Positions 42,101 to 53,182 are shown, counted from the stretch's first letter. The stretch is DNA of 64,000 bases from Streptococcus mitis (GCF_000722705.1 NZ_JPFW01000009.1:124001-188000); one strand, 5' to 3'. Program-made: numbers and translations. The notes: generated by a model not told the origin, from the sequence alone.

Positions 42101-42164
42101 TAGACCAGAGCTAGACTAAGAGCACAAGACTCCATCATCATAACACTCAACAAAATTGATGATT

Positions 42165-42551
42165 TTATACTAATTCGATGATCGCCATTGGCGCTGCATC
42201 ACCACGACGTGGTTCAGTTTTAAGGATACGAGTGTATCCACCATTACGTTCAGCATAACGAGGTGCGATTTCTGAGAACAATTTTTGAAGTGCTGTAGTA
42301 GAAGTGTACTTGTCAGTTGCTTCATCATAGTTTTCAGATGCGATTTCATTACGTACGAAAGCAGCTGCTTGACGACGTGCATGCAAATCACCACGTTTAC
42401 CTAGAGTAATCATTTTTTCAACAGTTTTACGGATTTCTTTAGCACGAGCTTCAGTTGTCACGATTGATTCGTTGATCAAAAGGTCAGTTGTCAAATCGCG
42501 AAGCATTGCTTTACGTTGTGAGCTAGTGCGTCCTAGTTTACGGTAAGCCAT
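42165..42551 (-). CDS. rplQ: 50S ribosomal protein L17
   Basis: 128 residues, last gene of the alpha part of the operon. Begins [20 protein letters not shown], the typical L17 start, and ends in the conserved [16 protein letters not shown]. Large-subunit protein near the exit tunnel. It is 11 bases after rpoA. Confidence 0.97.
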   Translation of the reverse strand: MAYRKLGRTSSQRKAMLRDLTTDLLINESIVTTEARAKEIRKTVEKMITLGKRGDLHARRQAAAFVRNEIASENYDEATDKYTSTTALQKLFSEIAPRYAERNGGYTRILKTEPRRGDAAPMAIIELV

Positions 42552-42562
42552 TTATTCCTCCT

Positions 42563-43498
42563 TTATTTATCTTTTAATCCAAGACCCAAATCAATAAGTT
42601 TGAATTTCACTTCTTCCAAACTCTTGCGTCCAAGATTTCGTACTTTCATCATCTCTGCTTCAGATTTTTCTGTCAAATCATGCACAGTATTGATACCGGC
42701 ACGTTTCAAACAGTTGTATGAACGCACAGACAAGTCCAGTTCCTCAATCGTACGATCCAAAATACGGTCGTCAGATTCAGTATCAGCTTCTTTCATCACT
42801 TCAGTTGACTTAGCAATCTCAGTAAGATTTGTAAACAAATCAAGATGTTCTGTCAAAATACGTGCTGAAAGCCCTAAAGCATCTTCTGGAATAATTGTTC
42901 CATTTGTCAAGATTTCAAGGGTTAATTTGTCAAAACCATCATTGCTACCTACACGAGCAGGTTCAACTTGATAGTTGACTTTTGTAACTGGTGTATAAAT
43001 AGAATCTACAGCAAGTGTTCCAACTGGTGCATTATCCTTTTTATTTTCATCTGCAGGTACATATCCACGACCACTGTTAACAGTCATAGTCGCTTTTAGA
43101 GAAGAACCTTCACCGATTGTAAAGAGATAATGATCTGGATTTACAATTTCAATATCGCTATCTGTCAAAATGTCACCAGCTGTTACTTCAGCAGGACCTT
43201 CAACATCTAGTTCGATGATTTTTTCGTCTTCAACGTACGATTTCACTGCAATTCCTTTAATGTTCAGAATGATTTGCATCACGTCTTCACGAACACCTGG
43301 AACTGTGTCAAACTCATGTAACACACCATCAATATTGATAGATGTCACAGCTGCTCCTGGTAGAGAAGCTAGAAGTACACGACGAAGAGAGTTACCAAGA
43401 GTTGTACCGTAGCCACGTTCAAGTGGTTCGATTACAAACTTGCCATAATCTTTATTTTCATCAATTTTTGTTATATTTGGTTTTTCAAACTCGATCAT
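42563..43498 (-). CDS. rpoA: RNA polymerase alpha subunit
   Basis: 311 residues. The N-terminal assembly domain ([20 protein letters not shown], dimer interface) ends near residue 230; a linker leads to the C-terminal DNA- and activator-binding domain ([15 protein letters not shown], then [14 protein letters not shown]). Intact throughout. Usual position between rpsK and rplQ. Confidence 0.97.
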   Translation of the reverse strand: MIEFEKPNITKIDENKDYGKFVIEPLERGYGTTLGNSLRRVLLASLPGAAVTSINIDGVLHEFDTVPGVREDVMQIILNIKGIAVKSYVEDEKIIELDVEGPAEVTAGDILTDSDIEIVNPDHYLFTIGEGSSLKATMTVNSGRGYVPADENKKDNAPVGTLAVDSIYTPVTKVNYQVEPARVGSNDGFDKLTLEILTNGTIIPEDALGLSARILTEHLDLFTNLTEIAKSTEVMKEADTESDDRILDRTIEELDLSVRSYNCLKRAGINTVHDLTEKSEAEMMKVRNLGRKSLEEVKFKLIDLGLGLKDK

Positions 43499-43540
43499 TT
43501 AGTTACTCCCTCTTAAACGAAAAGCAGTGTAATGCGATGA

Positions 43541-43924
43541 TTATACACGGCGACGTTTTGGAGGACGAGCACCATTGTGTGGCACTGGAGTCACATCACG
43601 AATTGCTGTTACTTCAAGACCAGCGGCAGCAAGCGCACGAATAGCTGACTCACGACCAGAACCTGGACCTTTTACAGTAACTTCAACTGATTTAAGACCG
43701 TGTTCTTGTGCAGATTTAGCAGCAGCTTCAGAAGCCATTTGAGCAGCGAATGGTGTAGATTTACGAGAACCTTTGAAACCAAGAGCACCAGCTGATGACC
43801 AAGCAATTGCATTACCATGCACATCAGTAATCATAACAATAGTGTTATTAAATGTAGCGTGAATATGAGCAATACCAGATTCGATATTCTTTTTCACACG
43901 ACGTTTACGTGTTGGTTTAGCCAA
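43541..43924 (-). CDS. rpsK: 30S ribosomal protein S11
   Basis: 127-residue platform protein of the small subunit ([21 protein letters not shown]-terminal [13 protein letters not shown]). The start is TTG at 43922-43924, with AGGAGG upstream; no ATG lies in the right place. It follows rpsM by 17 bases. Confidence 0.96.
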
Positions 43925-43941
43925 GACTTTTACCTCCTATA

Positions 43942-44307
43942 TTATTTTTTCTTACCAGCAATCGCAACAGCTTTACCTTTACGAGTGCGAGCGTTGTTTT
44001 TAGTGTTTTGTCCACGGACAGGAAGTCCACGACGGTGACGGATACCACGGTATGAACCGATTTCCATCAAACGTTTGATGTTCAAGTTTACTTCACGACG
44101 AAGGTCACCTTCAACTTTGATTGCATCCACTTCACGACGGATAGCATCTTCTTGATCTGATGTAAGATCACGTACACGAACATCTTCTGAGATTCCAGCA
44201 GCAGCCAAAATTTTCTTAGATGTTGCAAGTCCGATACCATAAACATAAGTCAATGAGATTACTACGCGTTTGTCATTTGGAATGTCAACTCCAGCAATAC
44301 GAGCCAT
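43942..44307 (-). CDS. rpsM: 30S ribosomal protein S13
   Basis: 121 residues; small-subunit head protein contacting the P-site tRNA and the large subunit. Begins [20 protein letters not shown]; the C-terminal basic tail [15 protein letters not shown] is complete. Confidence 0.97.
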
Positions 44308-44324
44308 GTTTTCTCCTTTCTATC

Positions 44325-44441
44325 TTATCCTTGACGTTGTTTGTGTTTTGGATTTGCTGGGCAAATTACCATAACACGACCATTACGACGAATAACTTTA
44401 CAGTATTCGCAAATTGGTTTGACCGATGGTCTTACTTTCAT
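44325..44441 (-). CDS. rpmJ: 50S ribosomal protein L36
   Basis: 38 residues ([20 protein letters not shown] onward, ending KHKQRQG). The zinc ligands Cys-x2-Cys and Cys-x4-His are present, so this is the zinc-binding form. It sits between infA and rpsM as usual, with a GGAGG site before the ATG. Confidence 0.95.
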
Positions 44442-44465
44442 TTCTTATCCCTCCAAGTTTTTCGA

Positions 44466-44684
44466 TTATTTAAAGCGGTAAGTGATACGTCCACGTGTCA
44501 AGTCATATGGACTCATTTCGACAGTAACACGATCTCCCGCTAAAATACGAATATAGTTTTTACGAATTTTACCAGAAACTGTTGCTAAAATCTGATGTCC
44601 ATTTTCAAGTTCAACCGTAAACATTGCATTCGGCATTGTATCAACTACTTTGCCTTCAACTTCAATCACATCGTCTTTTGCCAC
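44466..44684 (-). CDS. infA: Translation initiation factor IF-1
   Basis: 72 residues, OB fold ([20 protein letters not shown] onward). The start is GTG at 44682-44684 with GGAGGTG eight bases upstream, giving exactly the family length; the upstream frame to 44738 is spurious. A strong promoter lies 74 bases before it, so infA and the genes after it need not rely on the long operon transcript. Confidence 0.95.
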   Translation of the reverse strand: MAKDDVIEVEGKVVDTMPNAMFTVELENGHQILATVSGKIRKNYIRILAGDRVTVEMSPYDLTRGRITYRFK

Positions 44685-44757
44685 GCAAAAGCACCTCCAT
44701 AAATTTCGATTCGATGCCTCTAGACACAGAGACAACAATTATAAGTCAGACTATTTC

Positions 44758-44786
44758 AGTATAACATTTGTAGCGGATTTTTGCAA
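44758..44786 (-). promoter_or_regulatory. Internal promoter upstream of infA
   Basis: TTGCAA (44781-44786), 17-base spacer ending in TGT, TATACT (44758-44763) on the minus strand: close to consensus with an extended -10, placed between adk and infA. Confidence 0.8.
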
Positions 44787-44800
44787 GTGTGAAAAGCGCT

Positions 44801-45439
44801 TTATTTCAAATTTGTCAATACTTTTTCGATATCTGAGAAGACATCATTGATATCTTGATTACCTTCGATGTCATGAACCAAACCTTTGGCACGGTAGTGA
44901 GCAATGATTGGTTCTCCTTGAGCAATATTAACGTCCAAACGACGTTTTACTGTCTCAGGTTTATCATCTTCACGTTGATAGTAATCTTCTTCTTTATAGT
45001 CAACTGGTGGGTTAAAGACCTTGTGGAAAGTTTCTCCAGTTACGCGGTGGATGATACGACCACTCAAACGTTCCAAGAGGCTATCTGGATTCACTTCAAT
45101 GTTGATGACACCTTCTAGTTCAATGCCAAGTTCAGCCAATGTTTTGTCCAAGGCATGAGCTTGTTCGATTGTACGTGGATAACCATCCAACAAGAATCCT
45201 GTTTCTTTAATATCATCTTGTGAAAGACGTTCTTTTACGATTCCATTTGTAACTTCGTCAGGAACCAATTCACCCTTGTCAATGTATGACTTAGCAAGAA
45301 CACCCATTTCAGTTTGATTTGCCATAGCAGCACGGAACATATCACCTGTTGAGATATGTGCAACATGGAATTGTTCTACGATTTTTGCTGCTTGAGTTCC
45401 CTTACCTGCACCAGGTAAGCCCATAATCAAAAGATTCAT
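44801..45439 (-). CDS. adk: Adenylate kinase
   Basis: 212 residues; converts AMP and ATP to two ADP. P-loop [10 protein letters not shown], lid domain without the zinc cysteines of some Gram-positives, and DGYPRT. It lies between secY and infA as in other Firmicutes. Confidence 0.97.
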
Positions 45440-45589
45440 GATTTGATCTCCTTATTTTATTTTTAAATAGAAGTAAAAAGTCTTTTCACCCCTATTTAAA
45501 AACAAAATAGAAGAGGGGAGACCAAACTCTCACAAATGTTAGAGTTTAAACCTCCACTCCCTCAGCATTTACTGATTCAGTAAATACTT

Positions 45590-46900
45590 TTATTCTGTTC
45601 TATCCATGAAACCAACATACTTACGTTTCAATAGGTATCCTTCCAATTGTTTGATTCCTTCAATACCTGTAGAAATAATGATCAAAAGACTAGTTCCTCC
45701 AAAAGCAACTGCTTCTGAAAGTCCAAAGAAATCTTTTGCTACAATCGGTAAAATAGAAATCACACCAAGGAAGAGGGAACCAACAGTTGCAAGACGACGA
45801 AGAAGTTTAGACATATATTCTTCTGTACCTTTACCAGGACGAACTCCGTGGATATAGGCACCGCTCTTTTGTAAGTTCTCTGCCGCTTTTTCAGGATTAA
45901 TCTGTACAAACGTGTAGAAGAATGTAAAGAGAATAATCAACAAAGCATACATGGCAATACCAGTTGGTGAAGTTGTTGCCAGCATTTCTTGTGCTGTTCT
46001 TACCCAAGCCCAATCATGACCTGTAGCGCTCAAAAACTGAAGAATAGCCGCAGGCGCTGCAGTAATCGAACTTGCAAAGATAACAGGGATAACTCCAGCA
46101 GGGTTTACTTTCAATGGAAGGTAAGAGCTAGATGGAGCACCTTGTGCAACCTTAGTATATTGGATTGGAATTTTGTATTCTGCTTGTTGAACATAAGTTG
46201 TAAAGTAAATGATCAACAATACAGCAATAATCAAGATGATTACAAAAATGATAGATGAGTTGATACGGCTACTTGGAACGTTTACAAAGTAGTCTACATA
46301 GATTCCCTGAATCATCTCTGGAATTGAGGCAACAATCCCAGCAAAGATAATCATAGAAACACCATTTCCGTATCCCTTATCTGTAATTTGCTCTCCCAAC
46401 CAAGTAACAATCATGCTACCAGCAGTTAAGATGATACCAATCATAATAAAGACTTGTGGAGTAAGAGCCGTTTTCAACAATTGAGCTCCAGCCAAAGTAT
46501 TAAAACCAGCTGTAATCCCGATAGATTGCACAAAGGCTAGACCAAGAGCAATATAACGAGTAGCTTGATTCAATTTTCTTCGACCTACTTCCCCTTGTTT
46601 TCCCCACTCTACAAATTTAGGTAAAATATCCATTTGCAAGAGTTGGACAACGATAGAGGCCGTAATGTAGGGGCTAACACCAAGAGCAAAAACTGAGAAG
46701 TTTTTCATGGCATTCCCTGACACCAAGCTCAACATGTTTAAGAAGGATAATCCACTTAAAGCATTCAAGCTATTAGCATTCACACCAGGAACTGTAATAC
46801 TAGTCCCGATACGAAAGACCAAAACGATAAAAATTGTAAATAAAATTTTTGATCGAACCTGCTTGACTTTAAGAGCTTCTCTTAATAATTTAAAAAACAT
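45590..46900 (-). CDS. secY: Preprotein translocase subunit SecY
   Basis: 436-residue channel protein with ten membrane helices; forms the SecYEG pore. Conserved cytosolic loops (GKGTEEYMSKLLRRLATVGS) and the plug region (NMLSLVSGNAMKNFSVFALG) are visible. GAGGTGACC lies just before its ATG. A 149-base gap with a seven-pair hairpin (45524-45547) separates it from adk. Confidence 0.96.
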   Translation of the reverse strand: MFFKLLREALKVKQVRSKILFTIFIVLVFRIGTSITVPGVNANSLNALSGLSFLNMLSLVSGNAMKNFSVFALGVSPYITASIVVQLLQMDILPKFVEWGKQGEVGRRKLNQATRYIALGLAFVQSIGITAGFNTLAGAQLLKTALTPQVFIMIGIILTAGSMIVTWLGEQITDKGYGNGVSMIIFAGIVASIPEMIQGIYVDYFVNVPSSRINSSIIFVIILIIAVLLIIYFTTYVQQAEYKIPIQYTKVAQGAPSSSYLPLKVNPAGVIPVIFASSITAAPAAILQFLSATGHDWAWVRTAQEMLATTSPTGIAMYALLIILFTFFYTFVQINPEKAAENLQKSGAYIHGVRPGKGTEEYMSKLLRRLATVGSLFLGVISILPIVAKDFFGLSEAVAFGGTSLLIIISTGIEGIKQLEGYLLKRKYVGFMDRTE

Positions 46901-46912
46901 AGGTCACCTCTC

Positions 46913-47353
46913 TTAGATGACTTCTACTGAACCACCTTTAGCAGTGATAGCTTCTTCAGCTGATTTAGAGAATTTAGCTGCTTTCACAGTCAATTTCTTA
47001 GTCAACTCACCGTTACCAAGAATTTTAATACCTGATTTTTCAGCTTTAACAATTCCTGCTTCGATAAGAACAACTGGAGTTACTTCAGCACCATCTTCAA
47101 AGACGTTCAATTGGTCAAGGTTCACAATTGCGTATTCTTTAGCGTTGATGTTAGTGAATCCACGTTTTGGAAGACGACGGAACAATGGAGTTTGTCCACC
47201 TTCAAAACCAAGGCGAACTCCGCCACCGCTACGAGCTTTTTGACCTTTTTGACCACGACCAGATGTTTTACCGTTACCTGATGAAGTACCACGACCAACG
47301 CGGTTACGTACTTTACGAGAACCTTCTGCAGGTTTCAATTCATGAAGTTTCAT
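46913..47353 (-). CDS. rplO: 50S ribosomal protein L15
   Basis: 146 residues ([20 protein letters not shown]; Gly/Lys/Arg-rich N-terminal extension [20 protein letters not shown]). 12 bases before secY. An unusually long 144-base spacer with a strong hairpin separates it from rpmD. Confidence 0.97.
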   Translation of the reverse strand: MKLHELKPAEGSRKVRNRVGRGTSSGNGKTSGRGQKGQKARSGGGVRLGFEGGQTPLFRRLPKRGFTNINAKEYAIVNLDQLNVFEDGAEVTPVVLIEAGIVKAEKSGIKILGNGELTKKLTVKAAKFSKSAEEAITAKGGSVEVI

Positions 47354-47458
47354 TTTTATTTTCTCCTCTTTTGTAAAATGCTAGCGCCGATAAGGGAGAA
47401 AAGGTTGTCTCCCCAATCAACTCGCCTATACGACGTCATCATAGATGACTATATCTAG

Positions 47459-47492
47459 TTTTAGGGGATGGTATACTGCACATCCCCTAAAA
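47459..47492 (-). other. Hairpin in the rpmD-rplO spacer
   Basis: Perfect twelve-base arms TTTTAGGGGATG/CATCCCCTAAAA with a ten-base loop, six bases after the rpmD stop. No T-run follows on the minus strand, so it is more likely a processing or stability element than a terminator. A smaller GGGAGA/TCTCCC hairpin lies near 47394-47413. Confidence 0.6.
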
Positions 47493-47497
47493 ATTAA

Positions 47498-47680
47498 TTA
47501 GTTTACTTCTTCAACCGTTACCAAGTGAGATACTGCTGTGATCATACCACGGATAGCAGCGTTGTCTTCTTTAATAACAGAGCTGTTCAATTTGCCAAGT
47601 CCAAGTGCTACAACAGTTTTACGTTGTGATGGAATGCGTCCGATTGGAGACTTAGTCAAAGTAATTTTAATTTGAGCCAT
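47498..47680 (-). CDS. rpmD: 50S ribosomal protein L30
   Basis: 60 residues ([20 protein letters not shown] onward), full length. The start was placed at the ATG after AAAGGGG; the upstream frame overlaps rpsE and has no homologous content. Confidence 0.96.
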   Translation of the reverse strand: MAQIKITLTKSPIGRIPSQRKTVVALGLGKLNSSVIKEDNAAIRGMITAVSHLVTVEEVN

Positions 47681-47693
47681 TTTATCCCCTTTC

Positions 47694-48188
47694 TTATGCC
47701 AAATCAGAAACTGAAATACCACGAAGGGCAGCAACTTCTTCAGCGCGTTTCAATTGTTTCAAACCTTCAACAGTTGCACGAACAATGTTGATTGGAGTGT
47801 TAGAACCAAGTGATTTAGATGTAATATCTGCCACACCTGCCAATTCCACAACGGCACGAACTGCACCACCAGCGGCAACTCCAGAACCTTCTACAGCAGG
47901 TTTCAACAATACTTTAGCTCCACCGAATTCTGAAAGAACTTCGTGTGGGATTGTTGTTCCAACCATAGGAACTTCGATCAAGTTTTTCTTAGCATCGTCT
48001 ACTGCTTTACGGATTGCTTCTGGAACTTCTTGAGCTTTACCAGTACCAAATCCTACGCGACCGTTGTGGTCACCAACAACAACAAGAGCTGCGAAACGAA
48101 GACGACGTCCACCTTTAACAACTTTTGTAACACGGTTGACAGCAACTACGCGTTCTTCTAATTCAACTGCATTGTCTTTAAATGCCAT
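47694..48188 (-). CDS. rpsE: 30S ribosomal protein S5
   Basis: 164 residues; the N-terminal double-stranded-RNA domain ([20 protein letters not shown]) includes the loop where spectinomycin-resistance changes occur, and it looks wild type. C-terminal half [20 protein letters not shown]. Confidence 0.97.
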   Translation of the reverse strand: MAFKDNAVELEERVVAVNRVTKVVKGGRRLRFAALVVVGDHNGRVGFGTGKAQEVPEAIRKAVDDAKKNLIEVPMVGTTIPHEVLSEFGGAKVLLKPAVEGSGVAAGGAVRAVVELAGVADITSKSLGSNTPINIVRATVEGLKQLKRAEEVAALRGISVSDLA

Positions 48189-48205
48189 TTTCTAGTGTCC
48201 TCCTA

Positions 48206-48562
48206 TTAGAATTTCAATCCGTTTTCACGAGCTGCATCAGCCAAAGCTTTCACACGTCCGTGATATAGATATCCACCGCGGTCGAACACCACTTCTGAAA
48301 TACCTTTAGCGTTTGCACGTTCTGCAACGAGTTTACCGACAGCAACGGCTTGTTCAGTTTTAGTTCCTTTTGAAACTTCTTTGTCAAGAGTTGAAGCACT
48401 TGCGAGCGTTACACCCGCTACGTCATCAATCACTTGAGCGTAGATGCCTGTATTAGAACGGAATACGTTCAAACGTGGGCGATCAGCAGTTCCAGAGAGT
48501 TTTCCGCGAACGCGACGGTGGCGTTTTTGGCGGAGTTTGTTTTTATCTGGTTTTGAAATCAC
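48206..48562 (-). CDS. rplR: 50S ribosomal protein L18
   Basis: 118 residues; binds 5S rRNA. Start is GTG at 48560-48562 with GAGGTG upstream, giving [20 protein letters not shown] and the family length; the 13-residue upstream extension is not conserved. Confidence 0.95.
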
Positions 48563-48645
48563 AGTTTTCACCTCTTTAGTTTTAAATCGTGTGCTATGCA
48601 CAAAGTTGGAAAATAGGTTGGTGGTTGATGTTCAACCACTCAACA

Positions 48646-49182
48646 TTATTTACCTGTTTTACCTTCTTTACGGCGAACGAATTCACCAACGTAACGGATA
48701 CCTTTACCTTTATATGGTTCTGGTGAACGAAGGCTACGTACGTAAGCAGCTGTTTGACCAACTACTTCTTTTGAAATTCCGCTAACAACAATTGTTGTTG
48801 GGTTTGGAAGTTCAAAAGTAATTCCTTCTGGAGCTTCAACTTCGTCTGGATGAGATTTACCAACAGCCAAAACAAGTTTAGTTCCTTGAAGTTGTGCACG
48901 GTAACCAACCCCACGCATTTCAAGTTCTTTCTTGAATCCTTCTGATACACCAACAACCATGTTGTTCAAAAGGGCACGAGTAGTTCCGTGAATAGTTTTC
49001 ATTTCTTTTGAATCGTTTGGACGGTGAAGAGTTACTTCAGTACCTTCCACACGGATTTCAATATCTTTTGAGAACTCACGAGTAAGTTCTCCTTTAGGTC
49101 CTTTTACAGTTACAACGTTGTCATTGTTAGTGAGTTCAACACCAGCAGGCAACACGATAACTTTATTACCAATACGTGACAT
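48646..49182 (-). CDS. rplF: 50S ribosomal protein L6
   Basis: 178 residues, two alpha/beta repeats ([21 protein letters not shown]-terminal [20 protein letters not shown]). The 187-base spacer before it (49183-49369) holds hairpins AAATCGA/TCGATTT (49237-49254) and ATCGTCTC/GAGACGAT (49295-49335) but no gene. Confidence 0.97.
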   Translation of the reverse strand: MSRIGNKVIVLPAGVELTNNDNVVTVKGPKGELTREFSKDIEIRVEGTEVTLHRPNDSKEMKTIHGTTRALLNNMVVGVSEGFKKELEMRGVGYRAQLQGTKLVLAVGKSHPDEVEAPEGITFELPNPTTIVVSGISKEVVGQTAAYVRSLRSPEPYKGKGIRYVGEFVRRKEGKTGK

Positions 49183-49369
49183 GTTTATTTTCTCCTGTTA
49201 AATTGTCAGGCCATAACGGCCAGTTTTCACGGGGTTAAATCGATTTCTCGATTTGAAGGAACATTTAGGTTTCAATTTCAAAGTGAATCTAGGCATCGTC
49301 TCGCAGACATAACTTTGGGTTAGGCAAGAGACGATAACGAAGAGTCACAAAGAAATTGGGAGCTAAATA

Positions 49370-49768
49370 TTACCAAACGTAAGCGATAACTTCCCCACCA
49401 ACATTCTTTTGGCGTGCTTCTTTATCAGTAAGCAAACCTTCAGAAGTTGAAAGGATAGCAATTCCAAGTCCGTTAAGAACTTTTGGAAGGTCTTCACGTT
49501 TTTTGTAGACACGAAGTCCTGGTTTAGAAACACGTTTCAAGTTAGTGATAACTTTTTCACCGTTTGGTCCGTATTTAAGGAATACACGGATGATGCCTTG
49601 TTTGTCATCTTCGATGATTTCTACGTTCTTAACAAAACCTTCGCGTTTAAGGATTTCAGCAATCCCTTTTTTGATGTTTGATGCAGGTACTTCAAGTACT
49701 TCGTGTTTCGCTTGGTTAGCGTTACGAATACGAGTTAGGAAGTCTGCGATTGGGTCAGTCATAACCAT
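49370..49768 (-). CDS. rpsH: 30S ribosomal protein S8
   Basis: 132 residues ([20 protein letters not shown] onward; C-terminal [20 protein letters not shown]). Central-domain assembly protein that in many bacteria also represses the spc operon. Two close ATGs exist; the third codon ATG (MTDPIAD) is an equally good start. Confidence 0.96.
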   Translation of the reverse strand: MVMTDPIADFLTRIRNANQAKHEVLEVPASNIKKGIAEILKREGFVKNVEIIEDDKQGIIRVFLKYGPNGEKVITNLKRVSKPGLRVYKKREDLPKVLNGLGIAILSTSEGLLTDKEARQKNVGGEVIAYVW

Positions 49769-49823
49769 TTTGTTTTTCTCCTCTTACTAGTAGTTTGCAA
49801 GTTGCACTTGCTAGTTAATACAT

Positions 49824-49932
49824 GATACAAAGAGCGTAACAGCAAGAGCAAAAATAGGCAATTTTATGCAGGAGCTATGCTCCAAAGAAAATTGGTCTTT
49901 TTTGCCAAAGCTGTAGCTCGTGTTCAAATTGG
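49824..49932 (+). repeat. Structured interspersed repeat, copy C (diverged)
   Basis: Starts GATACAAAGAGCGT, keeps AAAAATAGG, has a central hairpin GGAGC-TAT-GCTCC (49871-49883), TCTTTTT and the terminal CGTGTTCAA. It has the same layout as copies A and B though much diverged, and lies head to tail-opposite with copy B in the rpsH-rpsN spacer. Confidence 0.6.
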
Positions 49933-49942
49933 CAAGCCCAAC

Positions 49943-50048
49943 TGAACCCGGGCTAAACTCTGTGTGAAAAAGATAAACTTTCCTAGAAACTGCAGTTTCT
50001 TCGTCAAGTTTCCTATTTTCACTTAGAGTTTTGACGCCCTTGATATCT
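49943..50048 (-). repeat. Structured interspersed repeat, copy B
   Basis: On the minus strand it reads AGATATCAAGGGCGTCAAAA, AGTGAAAATAGGAAACTTGA, a central palindrome AGAAACTGCAGTTTCT (49985-50000), AGGAAAGTTTATCTTTTTCA, and GAGTTTAGCCC. It matches copy A closely outside the central hairpin. The whole unit is an imperfect inverted repeat. Confidence 0.75.
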
Positions 50049-50052
50049 TAAA

Positions 50053-50238
50053 TTACCAAGATGCTTTTGTTACACCAGGGATTTGTCCTTTGTAAGCTAA
50101 TTCACGGAAGCAAACACGGCAAAGTTTAAATTTGCGGTAAACTGAATGTGGACGACCACATTTTTCACAACGAGTATAAGCTTGAGTAGAGAACTTCGCT
50201 GGACGTTTGTTCTTAGCAATCATTGATTTTTTAGCCAT
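50053..50238 (-). CDS. rpsN: 30S ribosomal protein S14, zinc-binding short form
   Basis: 61 residues with Cys-x2-Cys (CEKCGRPH) and Cys-x2-Cys (LCRVCFREL), the zinc type. Its stop is five bases from repeat copy B. 17 bases after rplE. Confidence 0.96.
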
Positions 50239-50255
50239 TAGATTTACCTCCTATA

Positions 50256-50798
50256 TTATTTTGCAAAAGGCATTCCAAGGCCTGTAAGCAATGCACGTGA
50301 CTCTTCGTCAGTGTTAGCAGTTGTTACGATAACGATGTCAAGACCACGAGTTTTGTCAACGTCATCGAAGTTGATTTCTGGGAAGATCAATTGTTCTTTC
50401 ACACCAAGTGTGTAGTTTCCGCGTCCATCAAATGATTTTGTTGGAACACCGTGGAAGTCACGTACACGTGGAAGTGAAACTGAAACCAATTTATCCAAGA
50501 ATTCGTACATACGTTCACCACGAAGGGTAACTTTTGCACCGATCGCAACACCTTCACGAAGACGGAAGCCGGCGATTGATTTTTTAGCTTTAGTGATAAG
50601 TGGTTTTTGACCTGAGATAAGTGCCAATTCTTCAGCAGCTTTTTCAAGGCTTTTAGCGTTTGATACAGCTTCACCAACACCCATGTTCAAAACGATCTTA
50701 TCTACTTTAGGCACAGCCATCACTGATGAGTAGTTGAATTGTTCTGTCAAAGCAGGAACTACTTCATTAAGATATTTTTCTTTTAAACGATTTGCCAT
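50256..50798 (-). CDS. rplE: 50S ribosomal protein L5
   Basis: 180 residues; binds 5S rRNA and contacts S13 across the subunits ([40 protein letters not shown]). Follows rplX by 23 bases. Confidence 0.97.
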   Translation of the reverse strand: MANRLKEKYLNEVVPALTEQFNYSSVMAVPKVDKIVLNMGVGEAVSNAKSLEKAAEELALISGQKPLITKAKKSIAGFRLREGVAIGAKVTLRGERMYEFLDKLVSVSLPRVRDFHGVPTKSFDGRGNYTLGVKEQLIFPEINFDDVDKTRGLDIVIVTTANTDEESRALLTGLGMPFAK

Positions 50799-50821
50799 TA
50801 TACTTCTCCTTTCCTTCGTGA

Positions 50822-51127
50822 TTAATCAAGCACTTCGCCTGATTTTTTGTTGTAGCGAACTTTTTTACCGTCTACAAATTTGTAACCAACACGACCAGCT
50901 ACACCATTTTTGTCCAAAACTTGAACGTTTGATACGTGAATAGCTGCTTCTTTCTCGATGATACCACCTTGAGGAAGTTCGTTAGTTGGACGTTGGTGTT
51001 TCTTAACGATGTTAACACCTTCAACGATAACTTTGTTTACTTTTGGAAGGGCAGTAAGGACAACAGCTTCTGTTCCCTTATCTTTACCAGCGATTACGCG
51101 AACTTTGTCGCCTTTTTTTACAAACAT
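50822..51127 (-). CDS. rplX: 50S ribosomal protein L24
   Basis: 101 residues with a KOW motif ([20 protein letters not shown]). Early assembly protein. Followed by rplE; 77 bases separate it from rplN. Confidence 0.97.
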
Positions 51128-51204
51128 TAGGTTTCTCCTTGATTTTTCTTACGCCCATAAGGGCACCCTAGCTTAAAGCTAGGGGACTAGTTTGTTTCTA
51201 AAAA

Positions 51205-51573
51205 TTAAAGTACTTCTGGAGCAAGTGACACGATCTTCATGAAGCCACCTTCACGCAATTCACGTGCAACTGGGCCAAAGATACGTGTTCCGCGAGGAGT
51301 TTTGTCTTCACGGATGATAACTGCTGCGTTTTCGTCAAATTTGATGTATGAACCATCAGCACGACGAGCACCTGATTTAGTACGAACGATAACTGCTTTA
51401 ACAACGTCACCTTTTTTAACCGCACCACCAGGAGTAGCTTGTTTTACAGATGCCACGATGACATCACCGATGTTTGCAAATTTACGTCCTGAACCACCAA
51501 GAACTTTGATAGTCAAGATTTCGCGAGCACCGCTGTTGTCTGCGACTTTCAAACGAGTTTCTGTTTGAATCAT
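51205..51573 (-). CDS. rplN: 50S ribosomal protein L14
   Basis: 122 residues ([28 protein letters not shown]-like [20 protein letters not shown]). Full length; bridges to 16S rRNA. Confidence 0.97.
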   Translation of the reverse strand: MIQTETRLKVADNSGAREILTIKVLGGSGRKFANIGDVIVASVKQATPGGAVKKGDVVKAVIVRTKSGARRADGSYIKFDENAAVIIREDKTPRGTRIFGPVARELREGGFMKIVSLAPEVL

Positions 51574-51598
51574 TTCAGTTTTCTCCTTTCAGGTTTGA

Positions 51599-51859
51599 TT
51601 AGATGATGACCGCTTCTTCAACAACTTCTACAAGACGGAAACGTTTTGTAGCTGAAAGCGGGCGAGTTTCCATGATACGTACGATATCGCCTTCTTTGGC
51701 AACATTGTTTTCATCATGAGCTTTGTATTTTTTAGAGTAGTTAATACGTTTACCATAGACTGGGTGGTTACGTTTTGTTTCAACTACAACTGTGATTGTC
51801 TTGTCCATTTTGTCAGATACAACACGTCCAACAAGAACTTTACGATTATTGCGTTCCAT
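51599..51859 (-). CDS. rpsQ: 30S ribosomal protein S17
   Basis: 86 residues, OB fold ([40 protein letters not shown]). 24 bases after rpmC. Confidence 0.97.
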
Positions 51860-51883
51860 TGAAATTTCTCCTTCCCTAGTCTA

Positions 51884-52090
51884 TTATTTCGCTTCAGATT
51901 GAACTGTTTTGATACGAGCGATTTGTTTTTTAACTTCTTTCAAGCGAGCTGTTTGTTCCAATTGACCAGTAGCAGCTTGGAAACGAAGTTCAAACAATTC
52001 TTTTTTCAATTCGTTTTCGCGCTTCGCGAGTTCTTCTTGAGAAAGACCACGAAGTTCTTTAACAAATTCTTTTACTTCATTAAGTTTCAT
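51884..52090 (-). CDS. rpmC: 50S ribosomal protein L29
   Basis: 68-residue helical protein at the exit tunnel ([39 protein letters not shown]). Nine bases after rplP. Confidence 0.97.
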
Positions 52091-52099
52091 GCCTTCTCC

Positions 52100-52513
52100 T
52101 TATTCTGCTTCACGTTTTACGAATTTACATTTAACTGGCAATTTGTGGCTAGCAAGACGAAGCGCTTCGCGTGCAATCTCTTCAGATACACCAGCGATTT
52201 CGAACATCACTTTACCACGTTTAACTGGTGCTACCCAACCTTCAGGTGCCCCTTTACCAGATCCCATACGCACACCGATAGCTTTAGCAGTGTATGATTT
52301 GTGTGGGAAGATTTTAATCCAAACTTTACCACCACGTTTCATGTAACGAGTCATGGCGATACGAGCAGCTTCGATTTGGCGGTTAGTGATCCAGTGGCTA
52401 GTTGTAGCTTGAAGACCGTATTCACCGAATGCTACTTCTTTTCCACCTTTTGCTTCACCGCGCATTTTTCCACGGAATTCACGACGGTGTTTAACACGTT
52501 TAGGTACTAACAT
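52100..52513 (-). CDS. rplP: 50S ribosomal protein L16
   Basis: 137 residues ([20 protein letters not shown]; the conserved Arg region [20 protein letters not shown]). Contacts the A-site tRNA. Three bases after rpsC. Confidence 0.97.
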   Translation of the reverse strand: MLVPKRVKHRREFRGKMRGEAKGGKEVAFGEYGLQATTSHWITNRQIEAARIAMTRYMKRGGKVWIKIFPHKSYTAKAIGVRMGSGKGAPEGWVAPVKRGKVMFEIAGVSEEIAREALRLASHKLPVKCKFVKREAE

Positions 52514-52516
52514 TGG

Positions 52517-53170
52517 TTATTTACCTCCTTTAGTGTTTTTGCGAGCTGGAAGAACTTCACCACGGTAGATCCATACTTTAACACCAAGTTTACCGTATGT
52601 AGTATCTGCTTCTTCCCAAGCGTAATCGATATCTGCACGAAGTGTGTGAAGTGGAACAGTTCCTTCAGAGTATCCTTCAGCACGGGCGATATCTGCACCG
52701 TTCAAACGACCTGATACTTGAGTTTTGATTCCTTTAGCTCCAGCACGCATTGCACGTTGGATTGCTTGTTTTTGTGCACGACGGAAAGCAACACGTTGCT
52801 CCAATTGACGAGCAATTCCTTCACCTACAAGGTGAGCATCCAAATCAGGTTGTTTGATTTCGATGATGTTGATGTGTACTTGTTTCCCAGTCAATTTGTT
52901 AAGTTTTGCACGAAGTGCATCAACGTTAGCACCACCTTTACCGATAACCATACCTGGTTTAGCAGTGTGAAGTGAAACGTTAACTTTGTTTACTGCGCGT
53001 TCGATTTCAATAGTTGAAACTGCTGCGTCAGCAAGTTCTTTTTGAACGAATTTACGGATTGCAAGATCTTCATGAAGGTAATCCGCGTATTCTTTTTCAG
53101 CATACCATTTGGCATCCCAATCACGGATGATGCCGACACGCATACCAATTGGATGTACTTTTTGACCCAC
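52517..53170 (-). CDS. rpsC: 30S ribosomal protein S3
   Basis: 217 residues with the KH domain ([20 protein letters not shown]) and the C-terminal domain. The start is GTG at 53168-53170 behind AAGGAGG ([14 protein letters not shown]). Mouth of the mRNA entry tunnel. Confidence 0.96.
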
Positions 53171-53182
53171 GATTTTACCTCC

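Noticed and set aside
49183-49369. A fourth copy of the structured repeat in the rplF-rpsH spacer
   Set aside because: Has hairpins but lacks the shared ends and core segments of the other three copies.
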